From an uncultured Fibrobacter sp. (GTDB lineage Bacteria; Fibrobacterota; Fibrobacteria; Fibrobacterales; Fibrobacteraceae): a stretch of DNA of 37,332 bases. The stretch lies in the NCBI GenBank assembly GCA_946413655.1, contig CAMKLO010000034.1, positions 1-37,332 of the forward strand. Reading direction: 5' to 3'. The position numbers and the translations under genes are program-made. Below the pieces are notes generated by a model. It did not search any database. It was not told where the DNA came from and was given only the letters and a program-made list of their open reading frames with translations. Of the stretch, positions 15,841 through 24,010 are shown in pieces (the stretch's first letter is position 1; the number at the start of each line of letters is the position of its first letter).

Positions 15841-16910
15841 TGATTACGAATTTTTCAGGCAAAAAAATTTCTGCGATGCTGGGAATACTTCCCGAAACCA
15901 TCGGTCATTTCGATGATGAAATCGGGAACTACTCTTTCCCTGCACAGCAGACTATGCGCTTGAAAAAAGTAATGGGCTACAATCAGCACCGCCTATCCAA
16001 GGAAACTTCGACTGTTTCTGATTTTGGTGTATTTGGCTTAAATTACATACTGCAAAACGGCTGGATAAAAAAAGAAGAAATCGGTGCTGTTGTCGTTGTC
16101 TCTCTGTGCCCGGATTATTTTGTCCCGCACAATAGTAATATTATTGCAGGAAATTGCGGGCTTGGCGATGGCGTTATTTGTTTGGACATTGCGCAGGGAT
16201 GCTGTGGTTTCTTGATTGGCTTGATGCAGTCCTTTATGCTTCTAGACCATTTGCCAAATAAAAAAGTTGTTCTTGTCAATGGCGATGTGCTGAGTCATAA
16301 AATTTCAAAGCGTGATAGAAACGATTATCCTTTAATTGGGGATGCTGCAACAATTACGGTTGTTGAAAATGACGCCTCCGCTAAATCGATTTATTATGAA
16401 ATGCACATGGATGGAAGTCGCGGGGGAGCGTTGAAAATCCCGGCGGGCGGCTTCCGTATGCCCGCATCTTCTGATACGGCCAAGATGCAAGATTTGGGCG
16501 ACGGTAATTTTAGGGCTTTAGACCACATGCACATGGACGGAAGCGAAATATTCAATTTCGTGCAGACGGATGTGGCATCGATGCTGCTGAATGTTTTCAA
16601 TAAAGGTGTCGCAAAAATTGAAGATTTTGATTATTTCTTCTTTCATCAACCAAATCGGTTTATGCTTCAAAAGTTGGCCGAGAAAGTCGGTATCCCCAAA
16701 GACAAGTTGTTCATGAATCTTGTTGAAAACTTCGGAAACCCCAGTGGCGCGTCTATTCCATTGACCGCTATTTATAATTGCCGTGAATCTCTTTTGAACG
16801 AAAATAAGCGTTGCTGTCTAGCGGCATTTGGCTCGGGACTTGCTTGGGGAGTGATGTTTATGGATATAGGAAATCTTGACTATTGCGAGATGGTTGAATC
16901 GAATTTGTAA
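15840..16910 (+). CDS. Ketoacyl-ACP synthase III-like condensing enzyme 2
   Basis: 356 aa, same fold as the 12241 protein but clearly diverged. The triad is intact: Cys121 (DIAQGCCGF), His269 (YFFFHQPNRFML) and Asn300 (ENFGNPSGASIP). It carries insertions around DGSRGGALKIPAGGF. It follows ACP2 with overlap, suggesting that each KAS III works with its own carrier: one may start the chain, the other condense or transfer the aminoacyl group loaded on ACP2. Base composition is somewhat more GC-rich than that of the 12-15.6 kb part. Confidence 0.88.
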   Translation: MITNFSGKKISAMLGILPETIGHFDDEIGNYSFPAQQTMRLKKVMGYNQHRLSKETSTVSDFGVFGLNYILQNGWIKKEEIGAVVVVSLCPDYFVPHNSNIIAGNCGLGDGVICLDIAQGCCGFLIGLMQSFMLLDHLPNKKVVLVNGDVLSHKISKRDRNDYPLIGDAATITVVENDASAKSIYYEMHMDGSRGGALKIPAGGFRMPASSDTAKMQDLGDGNFRALDHMHMDGSEIFNFVQTDVASMLLNVFNKGVAKIEDFDYFFFHQPNRFMLQKLAEKVGIPKDKLFMNLVENFGNPSGASIPLTAIYNCRESLLNENKRCCLAAFGSGLAWGVMFMDIGNLDYCEMVESNL

Positions 16911-16911
16911 A

Positions 16912-17700
16912 ATGTCTTCTGTTATTGATGATATAAGGTCTTGTCGACAAAAAATAAAAACGCTCGGTCGTATGGAAACCAACGCGTTTTCGGATGATGT
17001 TTTTACAAATGTTGAGGAATTTTACAGCTCTGAAAATTCTATTCTAGTTTCTTGTTTAGATTGTGGGGTAAGACGCCTATATTATTATACGGTTGATATT
17101 TTGGCGTTAAACAGTCTATTTCAGTCTTTGAAATTTGAAGAATATGTTTTAGAGTTTCTCACAAAGAATCCGGATGATAAAAAAACTTTCCTAAAAGAAA
17201 ATGGGTTTGAACTCTTGGCTCAGATGACGCGAATGTCCACAAGGGACTGTTCTGCGTTCCTGAATGATTCTGTTCTGTCTCAATATGGTTTAAGCGAAGA
17301 AGGTCAAGTTCCAGAAATAAAGTTTGCTCCGAGTATAAATGGGCGCTTACATGAAATTTTTGATTCTAGAGTAAGTCACTTGTTGTCAGACGATGAATTG
17401 ATTCGATCTATTGAACGGGGGGAAGTTGAAATACATTGTAATGGGAATGGCGCCATAGATGCGATTCTGCAAGTTGTTGTAAAACCACAGAATTTTTACA
17501 TTAACCAAATCTACAACGGTTCAGAAAAGAGAATTATTCATGCAATGCTTCAAAAGAGGCTGAAAAAGTACATTGCTCAGGGTGGAAAATATGCCTATGC
17601 CTGGGTAGAAAAGGACAATATCGCTTCTATAAAATTTCACGAAAAATATGGTTTCAAATTCGATGGTTTGTGGAATATGGTTTATGTTTTGAAAAAGTAG
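16912..17700 (+). CDS. GNAT-fold acyltransferase
   Basis: 262 aa from the ATG at 16912; an alternative TTG at 16876 would overlap KAS III 2. The C-terminal ~70 residues are GNAT-like: a helix GSEKRIIHAMLQKRLKKYI and AWVEKDNIASIKFHEKYGFKFDGLW, where NxxSIxxHEKxGF is the typical GNAT C-terminal motif. The N-terminal part (LEFLTKNPDDKKTFLKENGF) may be a second degenerate GNAT half. Its position as the last gene of the cassette suggests it moves the finished acyl or aminoacyl chain from ACP to a sugar amino group. The role is inferred. Confidence 0.7.
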   Translation: MSSVIDDIRSCRQKIKTLGRMETNAFSDDVFTNVEEFYSSENSILVSCLDCGVRRLYYYTVDILALNSLFQSLKFEEYVLEFLTKNPDDKKTFLKENGFELLAQMTRMSTRDCSAFLNDSVLSQYGLSEEGQVPEIKFAPSINGRLHEIFDSRVSHLLSDDELIRSIERGEVEIHCNGNGAIDAILQVVVKPQNFYINQIYNGSEKRIIHAMLQKRLKKYIAQGGKYAYAWVEKDNIASIKFHEKYGFKFDGLWNMVYVLKK

Positions 17701-17751
17701 GTTTAGTCGTTTCCGCTAGTTGAAGTTTTCTTAAGGTCGCACTTGCGGGTA

Positions 17752-17780
17752 TTGCTCTCTTCTGCAGATTGATGTATATT
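17752..17780 (+). promoter_or_regulatory. Promoter of the DUF4062 gene
   Basis: TTGCTC (17752-17757), 17-bp spacer, TATATT (17775-17780); the ATG follows at 17800. Confidence 0.5.
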
Positions 17781-17799
17781 TGAAAAAAATTGGTTCAAA

Positions 17800-19296
17800 A
17801 TGTCATTCAGAATCTTCATATCGAGTGTGCAGAAGGAATTTGCAAAGGAACGCAAGTGGCTTGCCGATTACATCCGCAAAGATGCAATTCTCGGTCGTTT
17901 TTTTGAAGTTTTTTTGTTTGAAGAAGTTCCTGCCCAAGAGCGTGATGCTGCCGGACTTTATCTGAATGAAGTTGCTGCAAGTGATATTTATTTAGGGATT
18001 ATTGGCAATGCATACGGCAACACCAATGCGAAGGGTGTCTCTGCGACGGAGCAGGAATACAACGAGGCTGGCAAACGGCATAGGGAACGGATTTGTTTTG
18101 TTTTGAAAACAGATAAGCCCCGTGAGCCTAAACAGGAGCGTTTTGTAGCAAAGGTAAATGCCGAAATTGTCCGTAAGGGATTCTCTACTTACGATGAATT
18201 GCGGACTGCCGTTTATGCGGCGTTGGCGAATTTTCTTGTTTCTCGTGAATATATCAATGTTTTGCCTTTTGATGCTTCTAAAAATTCAGGAATCGTTTTA
18301 AGTGATTTGAGTGTTGCCAAGATTCGACGCTTTGTAAAAACTGCACGTGAAATCAGGAACTTCAAAATCCCTGCGGGAGCTTCGCCAGACCATGTGCTGA
18401 TGGCGTTGGACCTGATGGACGATGCTGGGCGTATAGCCAATTCGGCGGAATTGCTTTTTGGTAAAAAGCCACAACGCTTCTTTATCTCGTCCGAAGTAAA
18501 ATGTATGCAGTTCTTTGCGAATCGCGTTTCAAAACCGATGGCTGATTATCAGGTTTACAGGGGCGATGTCTTTGAGCTTGTGGATCAGGCAACGCATTTT
18601 GTGATGACGCATATCAAGAACTGGGTTGGAACGCGAGATACGGGGGATACAGCCCAGGTCCCGACGAAATTCGAACTGCCTTACGATGCCGTAAAAGAGG
18701 CGATTGTCAATGCCGTGTGCCATCGTGACTACACGAGCAATGCGAGTGTGCAGGTGATGCTTTTCAGTGACCGTCTTGAGGTTTGGAGCCCGGGGCCGCT
18801 CCCTCGTGGAATGACGGTCGCTATGCTGGCTAAACCTCATAGGTCTATTCCGGTGAATCCGCTCTTGGCGAATGCTATGTTCTTGATGGGGTATGTTGAA
18901 CGTGCCGGTACGGGTACCGAGGACATTATTGTCAAGTGTAAGGACTGGGGGCTTTCTGCGCCCGATTGGGAAGATGATGGCGATTTTAAGGTTGTGTTGT
19001 ATAGACAAGGTATAGAAAATTCTTCTCACTCAGGAAACAATGAGGGGGTAAATGAGGGTGTAAATGAGGGAGTAAATGAGGGTGTAAAAATACTCTTGTC
19101 TGAAAAAGAACAACTTATCTTAAAGTCAATCTTAGAAAATCCGAATATTACGACGGCCTTGTTAGTTACACAAACAAAGTTCGCTCGAGCAACGGTAGAA
19201 CGTGCTTTAAAGAAACTCAAGGAATTGAGTTTGCTTCGTCGTATCGGTGCCGACAAGAATGGCCATTGGGAAGTTTTGTCGCACCCTCAAGAATGA
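17800..19296 (+). CDS. DUF4062 / GHKL-ATPase (RecG-like regulator) protein
   Basis: 498 aa. Residues 1-~110 are a DUF4062 domain (MSFRIFISSVQKEFAKER, then EVAASDIYLGIIGNAYG), a fold related to nucleotide-binding TIR-like domains. The middle, ~280-400, is a GHKL-type ATPase as in Schlafen/AlbA-type 'ATP-dependent DNA helicase RecG-like' regulators: N-box EAIVNAVCHRDY, VMLFSDRLEVWSPGPLP, GYVERAGTGTEDI. A repeated linker (NEGV four times) leads to a C-terminal winged-helix domain (ATVERALKKLKELSLLRRIG). I infer a nucleotide-sensing transcription factor or defence-related regulator. It stands alone, between the acyl cassette and the glycosyltransferase, with its own promoter, and has no obvious functional tie to either. 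Confidence 0.8.
   Translation: MSFRIFISSVQKEFAKERKWLADYIRKDAILGRFFEVFLFEEVPAQERDAAGLYLNEVAASDIYLGIIGNAYGNTNAKGVSATEQEYNEAGKRHRERICFVLKTDKPREPKQERFVAKVNAEIVRKGFSTYDELRTAVYAALANFLVSREYINVLPFDASKNSGIVLSDLSVAKIRRFVKTAREIRNFKIPAGASPDHVLMALDLMDDAGRIANSAELLFGKKPQRFFISSEVKCMQFFANRVSKPMADYQVYRGDVFELVDQATHFVMTHIKNWVGTRDTGDTAQVPTKFELPYDAVKEAIVNAVCHRDYTSNASVQVMLFSDRLEVWSPGPLPRGMTVAMLAKPHRSIPVNPLLANAMFLMGYVERAGTGTEDIIVKCKDWGLSAPDWEDDGDFKVVLYRQGIENSSHSGNNEGVNEGVNEGVNEGVKILLSEKEQLILKSILENPNITTALLVTQTKFARATVERALKKLKELSLLRRIGADKNGHWEVLSHPQE
19037..19084 (+). repeat. Four tandem 12-bp repeats inside the DUF4062 gene
   Basis: Four copies of AATGAGGG(G/T/A)GTA encode the NEGV linker repeats. In-frame unit length means copy-number change would alter linker length without breaking the gene. 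Confidence 0.85.
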
Positions 19297-19326
19297 TGTA
19301 TATTTTAGAATGTCCGAGGTTTCATT

Positions 19327-20283
19327 ATGCCTAAATTCTCATTTGTAATTCCGTGTTACCGCTCCGAAAATACCATCACCACGGTGGTGGACGAAATCAA
19401 GAGCGAGATGGCCGCCAAGCGCCCGGGCGACAGTTACGAGATTGTGCTGGTGAATGACTGCAGTCCAGATGGCGTGTGGGACGTCATCGAGAAACTCGCC
19501 GAAACGGAAAACAATGTTATCGGCATCAACCTCGCCAAGAATTTCGGCCAGCATTCGGCCTTGCTGGCGGGCTACGGCAAGTGTTCCGGTGAGTACGTGG
19601 TGTCGCTGGATGATGATGGCCAGGCTCCGCTGGATTCACTGAACGACCTGATTTCAAAGCTTGAAGAAGGCTACGACGTGGTCTATGCCTACTACCACGA
19701 AATCAAACAGAATCTGTTCCGCCGCTTTGGTTCGTGGATGGCTGGGCTCATGGGCAAGTTCATGCTGGACCCGCCCAAGGATATGAAGGGCAGCAGTTTC
19801 TATGTGGCGCGTGGGTTCGTGATTCGCGAAATGTGCAATTACAAGAACGCCTTCCCGTACCTGGTGGGGCTCGTGCTCCGCACCACCCGCAAGATTGCCT
19901 GGGTTGAAACGAATCATCGTTCCCGTCTGCAAGGTACTTCGGGCTATTCGTTTGTGCGCTTGCTCGGACTATGGCTCAATGGTTTTACGGCGTTCTCGGT
20001 CAAACCGTTGCGCGTGAGTACCTTTTTGGGATTTTTCTTCGCTATTGTCGGCTTTATATACGCTGTCGTGATTGTGGTGCAGAAATGCCTTGGCGTGATT
20101 GGCGTGGCTGGTTGGAGTTCGATTATCGCTCTGATGCTTATAATCGGTGGCTGCATTCTGATGATGCTCGGCCTCATCGGCGAATACATCGGCCGCATCT
20201 ACATTTGCATCAACGACTCGCCACAATACGTGATTAAGGAAATTAAGGGCTTATTCCCAAAAGAAAATGACAACGCCCACTAA
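19327..20283 (+). CDS. Polyprenyl-phosphate glycosyltransferase, GT2 (ArnC/GtrB-like)
   Basis: 318 aa. The GT-A domain comes first: FVIPCYRSENTI, EIVLVNDCSPDG (43-44 Asn-Asp), NLAKNFGQHSALLAGYG and the metal site SLDDDGQAP (Asp95-97). Two membrane helices follow at about 225-285 (FLGFFFAIVGFIYAVVIVV, IIALMLIIGGCILMMLGLI) and end in GEYIGRIYICINDSPQYVI, the standard ArnC/DPM1-like tail. It transfers a sugar from a nucleotide donor to undecaprenyl phosphate on the inner membrane face. A -10 (19299-19304) and CCGAGG precede it. It converges on, and overlaps by 33 bp, the ArnE/F-like genes, which suggests one linked-sugar transfer-and-flip system. A broken paralogue lies at 28267-28681. Confidence 0.9.
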   Translation: MPKFSFVIPCYRSENTITTVVDEIKSEMAAKRPGDSYEIVLVNDCSPDGVWDVIEKLAETENNVIGINLAKNFGQHSALLAGYGKCSGEYVVSLDDDGQAPLDSLNDLISKLEEGYDVVYAYYHEIKQNLFRRFGSWMAGLMGKFMLDPPKDMKGSSFYVARGFVIREMCNYKNAFPYLVGLVLRTTRKIAWVETNHRSRLQGTSGYSFVRLLGLWLNGFTAFSVKPLRVSTFLGFFFAIVGFIYAVVIVVQKCLGVIGVAGWSSIIALMLIIGGCILMMLGLIGEYIGRIYICINDSPQYVIKEIKGLFPKENDNAH

Positions 20284-20589
20284 GATAAGTGCGATTGCAG
20301 CGACTTTTCGCAGGTTAATCTTTTCCTTGAAACAGACGAAGGCGAGTACCGGCACGAACAGGTAACTGGCCGCCTCGATGGTGCCGAGTTCCTTGAGCAG
20401 CACGCCCTGGCTCAGCACATACACATTCGATACCAGCGAGAAAACCATCAGCGAGTACCCAACCATAACCCACGGGTTCAGGTATTCCTTAATGAATGAT
20501 TTGTGCGGCGTGATGGCGGCTTTTTTCAGGAGCATCTGGGCCACGGCTGCGACAAAGACATTGAAAAGTGCAAGCGCGTAGAACATCAT
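20251..20589 (-). CDS. Small SMR/EamA-type membrane protein (ArnF-like)
   Basis: 112 aa, starting MMFYALALFNVFVAAVAQML, four predicted helices and ending VAAIALILVGVVIFFWE. The pattern of four helices with VLLKELGTIEAASYLFVPVLAF and FKEKINLRKV is that of ArnE/ArnF and other half-size drug/metabolite transporters. In the Arn pathway the ArnE-ArnF heterodimer flips undecaprenyl-phosphate-aminoarabinose. Start overlaps the stop of the upstream partner by four bases (ATGA). Its 3' end overlaps the convergent glycosyltransferase by 33 bp. Confidence 0.82.
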   Translation of the reverse strand: MMFYALALFNVFVAAVAQMLLKKAAITPHKSFIKEYLNPWVMVGYSLMVFSLVSNVYVLSQGVLLKELGTIEAASYLFVPVLAFVCFKEKINLRKVAAIALILVGVVIFFWE

Positions 20590-20921
20590 GGCCTCGCGTA
20601 CAGCGTTATGCCGCAGATGATGATTGCCGCCCCGACCATGTTTGTCGTGGTGATGGCTTCGCCAAACACGAAGTGTGCAAGCAGTAGCCCGAACACCACG
20701 CCAGTACCCTTGAACATGTAGGCCAGGCTCACATCCATCCGCTTGATAATCTGTTGCCACAGCACCGCGTAGATGCCGAGCACGCCCACCGTGCAGGCAA
20801 GGAACGCGATGTACTCTAGCGAGAGGAATTCTCGTTGTGACGCAAGCTTCGAGAACACCCCTGACGTGGTGTAAATGAAGAACGTGCCGATCAGGGCGAT
20901 GTATTTAAGGACAGTGAGCAT
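20586..20921 (-). CDS. Small SMR/EamA-type membrane protein (ArnE-like)
   Basis: 111 aa from the ATG at 20921; a longer frame to 20996 adds a Lys-rich, non-membrane N-terminus overlapping the neighbouring nuclease gene. Four helices: LKYIALIGTFFIYTTSGVF, IAFLACTVGVLGIYAVLW, LAYMFKGTGVVFGLLLAHFVF and a final helix with AAIIICGITLY. Partner of the 20251 protein; the pair would form a heterodimeric flippase for the lipid-linked sugar made by the convergent ArnC-like enzyme. A 23-bp exact copy of part of this gene (20839-20861) is found at 26836-26858. Confidence 0.8.
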   Translation of the reverse strand: MLTVLKYIALIGTFFIYTTSGVFSKLASQREFLSLEYIAFLACTVGVLGIYAVLWQQIIKRMDVSLAYMFKGTGVVFGLLLAHFVFGEAITTTNMVGAAIIICGITLYARP

Positions 20922-20976
20922 ACTTTTCGTTATTTTTATAAGGGGTGTTGACAATGTTCTTTTACTCTTTTTTGTT

Positions 20977-22059
20977 TTATTTTTGGGCTTCTTCAAACAT
21001 TTTCTTGACGGTATTGTCTAGTTGTTCAATGATGTCTTCCTTGAATTTGCGAAGGGGGTATTGCTTGTCGTCTGCACCAAGAGGAAAACCGAGAATGTTG
21101 TGCTTTATACATTTGGTGTAAGTATTGGCGATTTTTTGATATAAGTCGTTTTTTTGCGTTTCGTTAAGGCCTAAATTATCAAGATGGACTTTTTCATTAA
21201 GGATGAGTCTCGTGATTTCGTCAATTTTTGGCTTTGAATAGTTGCGATAGCGTGTAAAAAGGTTTTGAAGCTCGATTTTATGTTCGTTGTATATTTCTTC
21301 AAGATGGAATGTTTTGATGGATTTTTGAACTTTTAAACATTTGGAACAAATGCTTTGAGGCGTGTCAAATAATTTGCATCCTTTGGCCTTGAAAAAGATT
21401 TGTGCATTGGAAACATTAAAAAAATTAGAGTTATTTGGAATAACGGAATTAAATTTTGCCCTAAATATGACATCTTTATCAAATCCATCGTCGTATGGGT
21501 ATAGAATGCCTTCTCCAAATTCTCGTTTGCCATGATTGCATATGTGACAGGATGGTATCATATTATATAAAGAGCAAGACAGATATGGGTATTCAGATTG
21601 AGGGAAAAAATGATCTATTTCTGGAGCAACAATTCTTTTCATTTCGGCATTTTCGTCTTTTTTTATGGTAAAAGTATATTCTCGATTACAATAGGGGCAT
21701 ACATTGATCTTGAGTTTTGAAAAGAAAATGTAGGAGTTCCAATCTTTTTTGTTGTCACGAAAGGATTCGTATTTGAAAATATTTTCAATTCTTTTCGTCC
21801 ACGATTCGTAATATTTTTTTGTTTTTACAGAGTTGTTCCGGGCCTTTAATTTTTGAAACAAATTTTGAAAATATGGGCTATCAAATCGTCCAACAACGAT
21901 GGTTTTTAAATCTTTTTCGGTAATTTGTAATTGTCTTTCTAAAACATGTTTGTGAAAGTATTTCTTTTGTTTCCCGCTGTATTTTGATTCGAACCACTTC
22001 CAATGAAGTTGCTCTATCTCCGTTCTTGTACTTTCATCCAACTCAATCTTAATCATCAT
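20977..22059 (-). CDS. HNH endonuclease, Septu PtuB-like
   Basis: 360 aa from the ATG at 22059; the next codon (22056) is also ATG and is better spaced from the GAGG site. The HNH core carries zinc knuckles CPYC (121-124) and CHIC (171-174), EIDHFFPQSEYP (147-158) with the catalytic His, and the central Asn in LYNMIPSCHIC. A further CSKC pair lies downstream near residue 255. It overlaps the ATPase gene upstream by 11 bases. ATPase plus HNH in this order is the Septu layout (PtuA-PtuB); the same pair also occurs in retron-Ec78-type systems, but no reverse transcriptase is present. PtuB is usually smaller, so a variant is likely. Predicted role: nucleic-acid cleavage on phage infection, gated by the ATPase. 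Confidence 0.82.
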   Translation of the reverse strand: MMIKIELDESTRTEIEQLHWKWFESKYSGKQKKYFHKHVLERQLQITEKDLKTIVVGRFDSPYFQNLFQKLKARNNSVKTKKYYESWTKRIENIFKYESFRDNKKDWNSYIFFSKLKINVCPYCNREYTFTIKKDENAEMKRIVAPEIDHFFPQSEYPYLSCSLYNMIPSCHICNHGKREFGEGILYPYDDGFDKDVIFRAKFNSVIPNNSNFFNVSNAQIFFKAKGCKLFDTPQSICSKCLKVQKSIKTFHLEEIYNEHKIELQNLFTRYRNYSKPKIDEITRLILNEKVHLDNLGLNETQKNDLYQKIANTYTKCIKHNILGFPLGADDKQYPLRKFKEDIIEQLDNTVKKMFEEAQK

Positions 22060-24010
22060 TCGCCTCAATTTCATCAATAAGACTACGAATGACTGGGTCG
22101 CCTATGAATGCAATGATTTTGTTGGCTTGTTTCTTTTCGTCATCTGTAGCTTCTTTATTTTGCTTAATTCTAATAACTTCTTTTATTTTTTTTTCCGTTA
22201 AAAATCCAATCGAACTTTTTAGAAAGAAGTTTTTTTCTAGAATGTCATATATATTACTTGCGAAACTTTTGGATTTGCTCGAGCAACAACGCAATGTGCC
22301 GAATCTATGCATGTCTTTATCATAGTCTCTTTGAAAAGAAATCACATTCTCATTAAGAAAATCAGTTATCATGAAAGGGGAATGTGTTGCGAGAACAATT
22401 TGAAATTTGAGAGGTGCCGAAATTATGCTTTCGTTAATTAGGTTGTCACTTATGATTTTTATCCCCTTTACAAAGAATGAAAGCCATCGTCGCTGCCATT
22501 CGGGATGTAAATACAAATCAACCTCATCAAGAAGTAAATGTATTTCATTGCAAGAATTGGTGTTTGCTGGTTTAGTTAGGGCTCTATATAGTCTGTAGAA
22601 TAATTTTAAAAGAGCCGCTTCACCAGAACTTAATGGTCGAATGAATTTGAAATCTAAAAAAGGCGTCAGTTTAAGAAAAGAATCATAGATTTTATAGATG
22701 TCATGCAATTGTTGCGTATGTTGGTTTAGGTCGAAATAAACTTTATTATTATTTAGGTAGCCAATTTCTCCATGCTGAGGATATTTTGCAAAACCATTTT
22801 TCTCTTCGATTTGACCATCAAATATTTTAATAATCTTGTCTATTTTTACTTTGTAATCGGGAAGTTTTTTCTCTTCCCATATTTTTGAATTTTTTAAATC
22901 AGGTTCTTTTTTTTCATTGACTAACTTAGATAGATTAATGTCCACAAAAAAAGGTGCATAAGAATTGCTTGTGAAAGTCCTGTAATAGCTGGCTAATGCT
23001 GAAAATCTAAACTGCTCTGTAATGGGTTTTAGATTGTCGAAAAAGTCAATGAAATTATCCCTAACATCTTTTTCTAATTCTTTTTGCACTTCTTCACTTA
23101 AGACTTTATCACAAATTTCATTGATATTCTTATATTTTTCCCATTTCTTGTATTTTCCTGCTCTATAGCATTCTAGATTATTTTTTATAATATCTCCAGC
23201 AGAATTATTTTCTATATGATGTTTGACAATTTCTTCTATGGCATTGATAATGTTTGTTCTAAATACGGACATCTCAATGATTTTGGGTAGATTGAACAAA
23301 TCCCAAAAGGCATTTGTATTGTCGCTATTTATTTTTAACAAGAAATCAATCTTTCGATTTTGTTCCATTGTGTAATAGCTAGATAAAGCGTCTGCTTCAT
23401 GATTATAGTCAACAGATAATTTTTGATTATTTAATGTTTTTTTATCTTTGATTAACAATGCGTCTGTTGTAATGTCACATGTGTCGGCCCAATCTCCCGT
23501 CAACGCCAAGCTATCTATTTTGAATTCCTGATCATCAAAACTTTCAGCATAACGAATGACATATGGAGATTTGTGGGGCTGAGAAAAAGATTGTTCATCA
23601 TGGTCCAAATCCCAGTTTGCAGGTTTGTGTATTTTTTCGTTAGGAAGAGAGGATTTTATTCTGATTTTCCCATCGTCATTTAGGTACACTAAAGTAAAAT
23701 TGCTGATATTTTGAGGATCTATTAATCCGCCCGCAATAATTTGAAATAACGCAATGATAAAGGACGATTTTCCTGCCCCATTGTCGCCAACGATGACCAT
23801 CGCATCTTCGATATTGTCGGAATAGAATCCTATTTGGAAATTGTCATTTTTGTTTCCTTCTAGTGTTAAAAAATCATTTTCCCATTTATGCGAAATATCA
23901 TATTCTGCAGAAAGTTTAGCTCCGAAATTAGAGAAAAGGTATCCGGTGTCTTTATTGAACTCATGAAGAGGAATGTGTCCATCAATCCAAAGATAGAGAT
24001 ATTTTTTCAT
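22049..24010 (-). CDS. ABC/AAA15-type ATPase, Septu PtuA-like
   Basis: 653 aa from the ATG at 24010, which overlaps the upstream stop as ATGA; an in-frame extension to 24118 would run far into that gene. Walker A is VGDNGAGKSS (74-83), an ABC-like signature LSSGEAALLKLF lies before the Walker B LLLDEVDLYLHPEWQ (~492-506), and the switch histidine is in VLATHSPFMIT (~550). The long middle insertion (~100-450) is Lys/Asp/Asn-rich and probably a coiled or helical arm. This is the OLD/PtuA-like class of SMC-related ATPases. It would control the HNH partner encoded immediately downstream. The whole operon is very AT-rich and unlike the flanking glycan genes, pointing to horizontal transfer. Confidence 0.85.
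   Translation of the reverse strand: MKKYLYLWIDGHIPLHEFNKDTGYLFSNFGAKLSAEYDISHKWENDFLTLEGNKNDNFQIGFYSDNIEDAMVIVGDNGAGKSSFIIALFQIIAGGLIDPQNISNFTLVYLNDDGKIRIKSSLPNEKIHKPANWDLDHDEQSFSQPHKSPYVIRYAESFDDQEFKIDSLALTGDWADTCDITTDALLIKDKKTLNNQKLSVDYNHEADALSSYYTMEQNRKIDFLLKINSDNTNAFWDLFNLPKIIEMSVFRTNIINAIEEIVKHHIENNSAGDIIKNNLECYRAGKYKKWEKYKNINEICDKVLSEEVQKELEKDVRDNFIDFFDNLKPITEQFRFSALASYYRTFTSNSYAPFFVDINLSKLVNEKKEPDLKNSKIWEEKKLPDYKVKIDKIIKIFDGQIEEKNGFAKYPQHGEIGYLNNNKVYFDLNQHTQQLHDIYKIYDSFLKLTPFLDFKFIRPLSSGEAALLKLFYRLYRALTKPANTNSCNEIHLLLDEVDLYLHPEWQRRWLSFFVKGIKIISDNLINESIISAPLKFQIVLATHSPFMITDFLNENVISFQRDYDKDMHRFGTLRCCSSKSKSFASNIYDILEKNFFLKSSIGFLTEKKIKEVIRIKQNKEATDDEKKQANKIIAFIGDPVIRSLIDEIEANDD

Noticed and set aside
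19037..19084. CRISPR-like or minisatellite array
   Set aside because: Four contiguous 12-bp units without spacers, in frame inside a coding region; simply a linker repeat.
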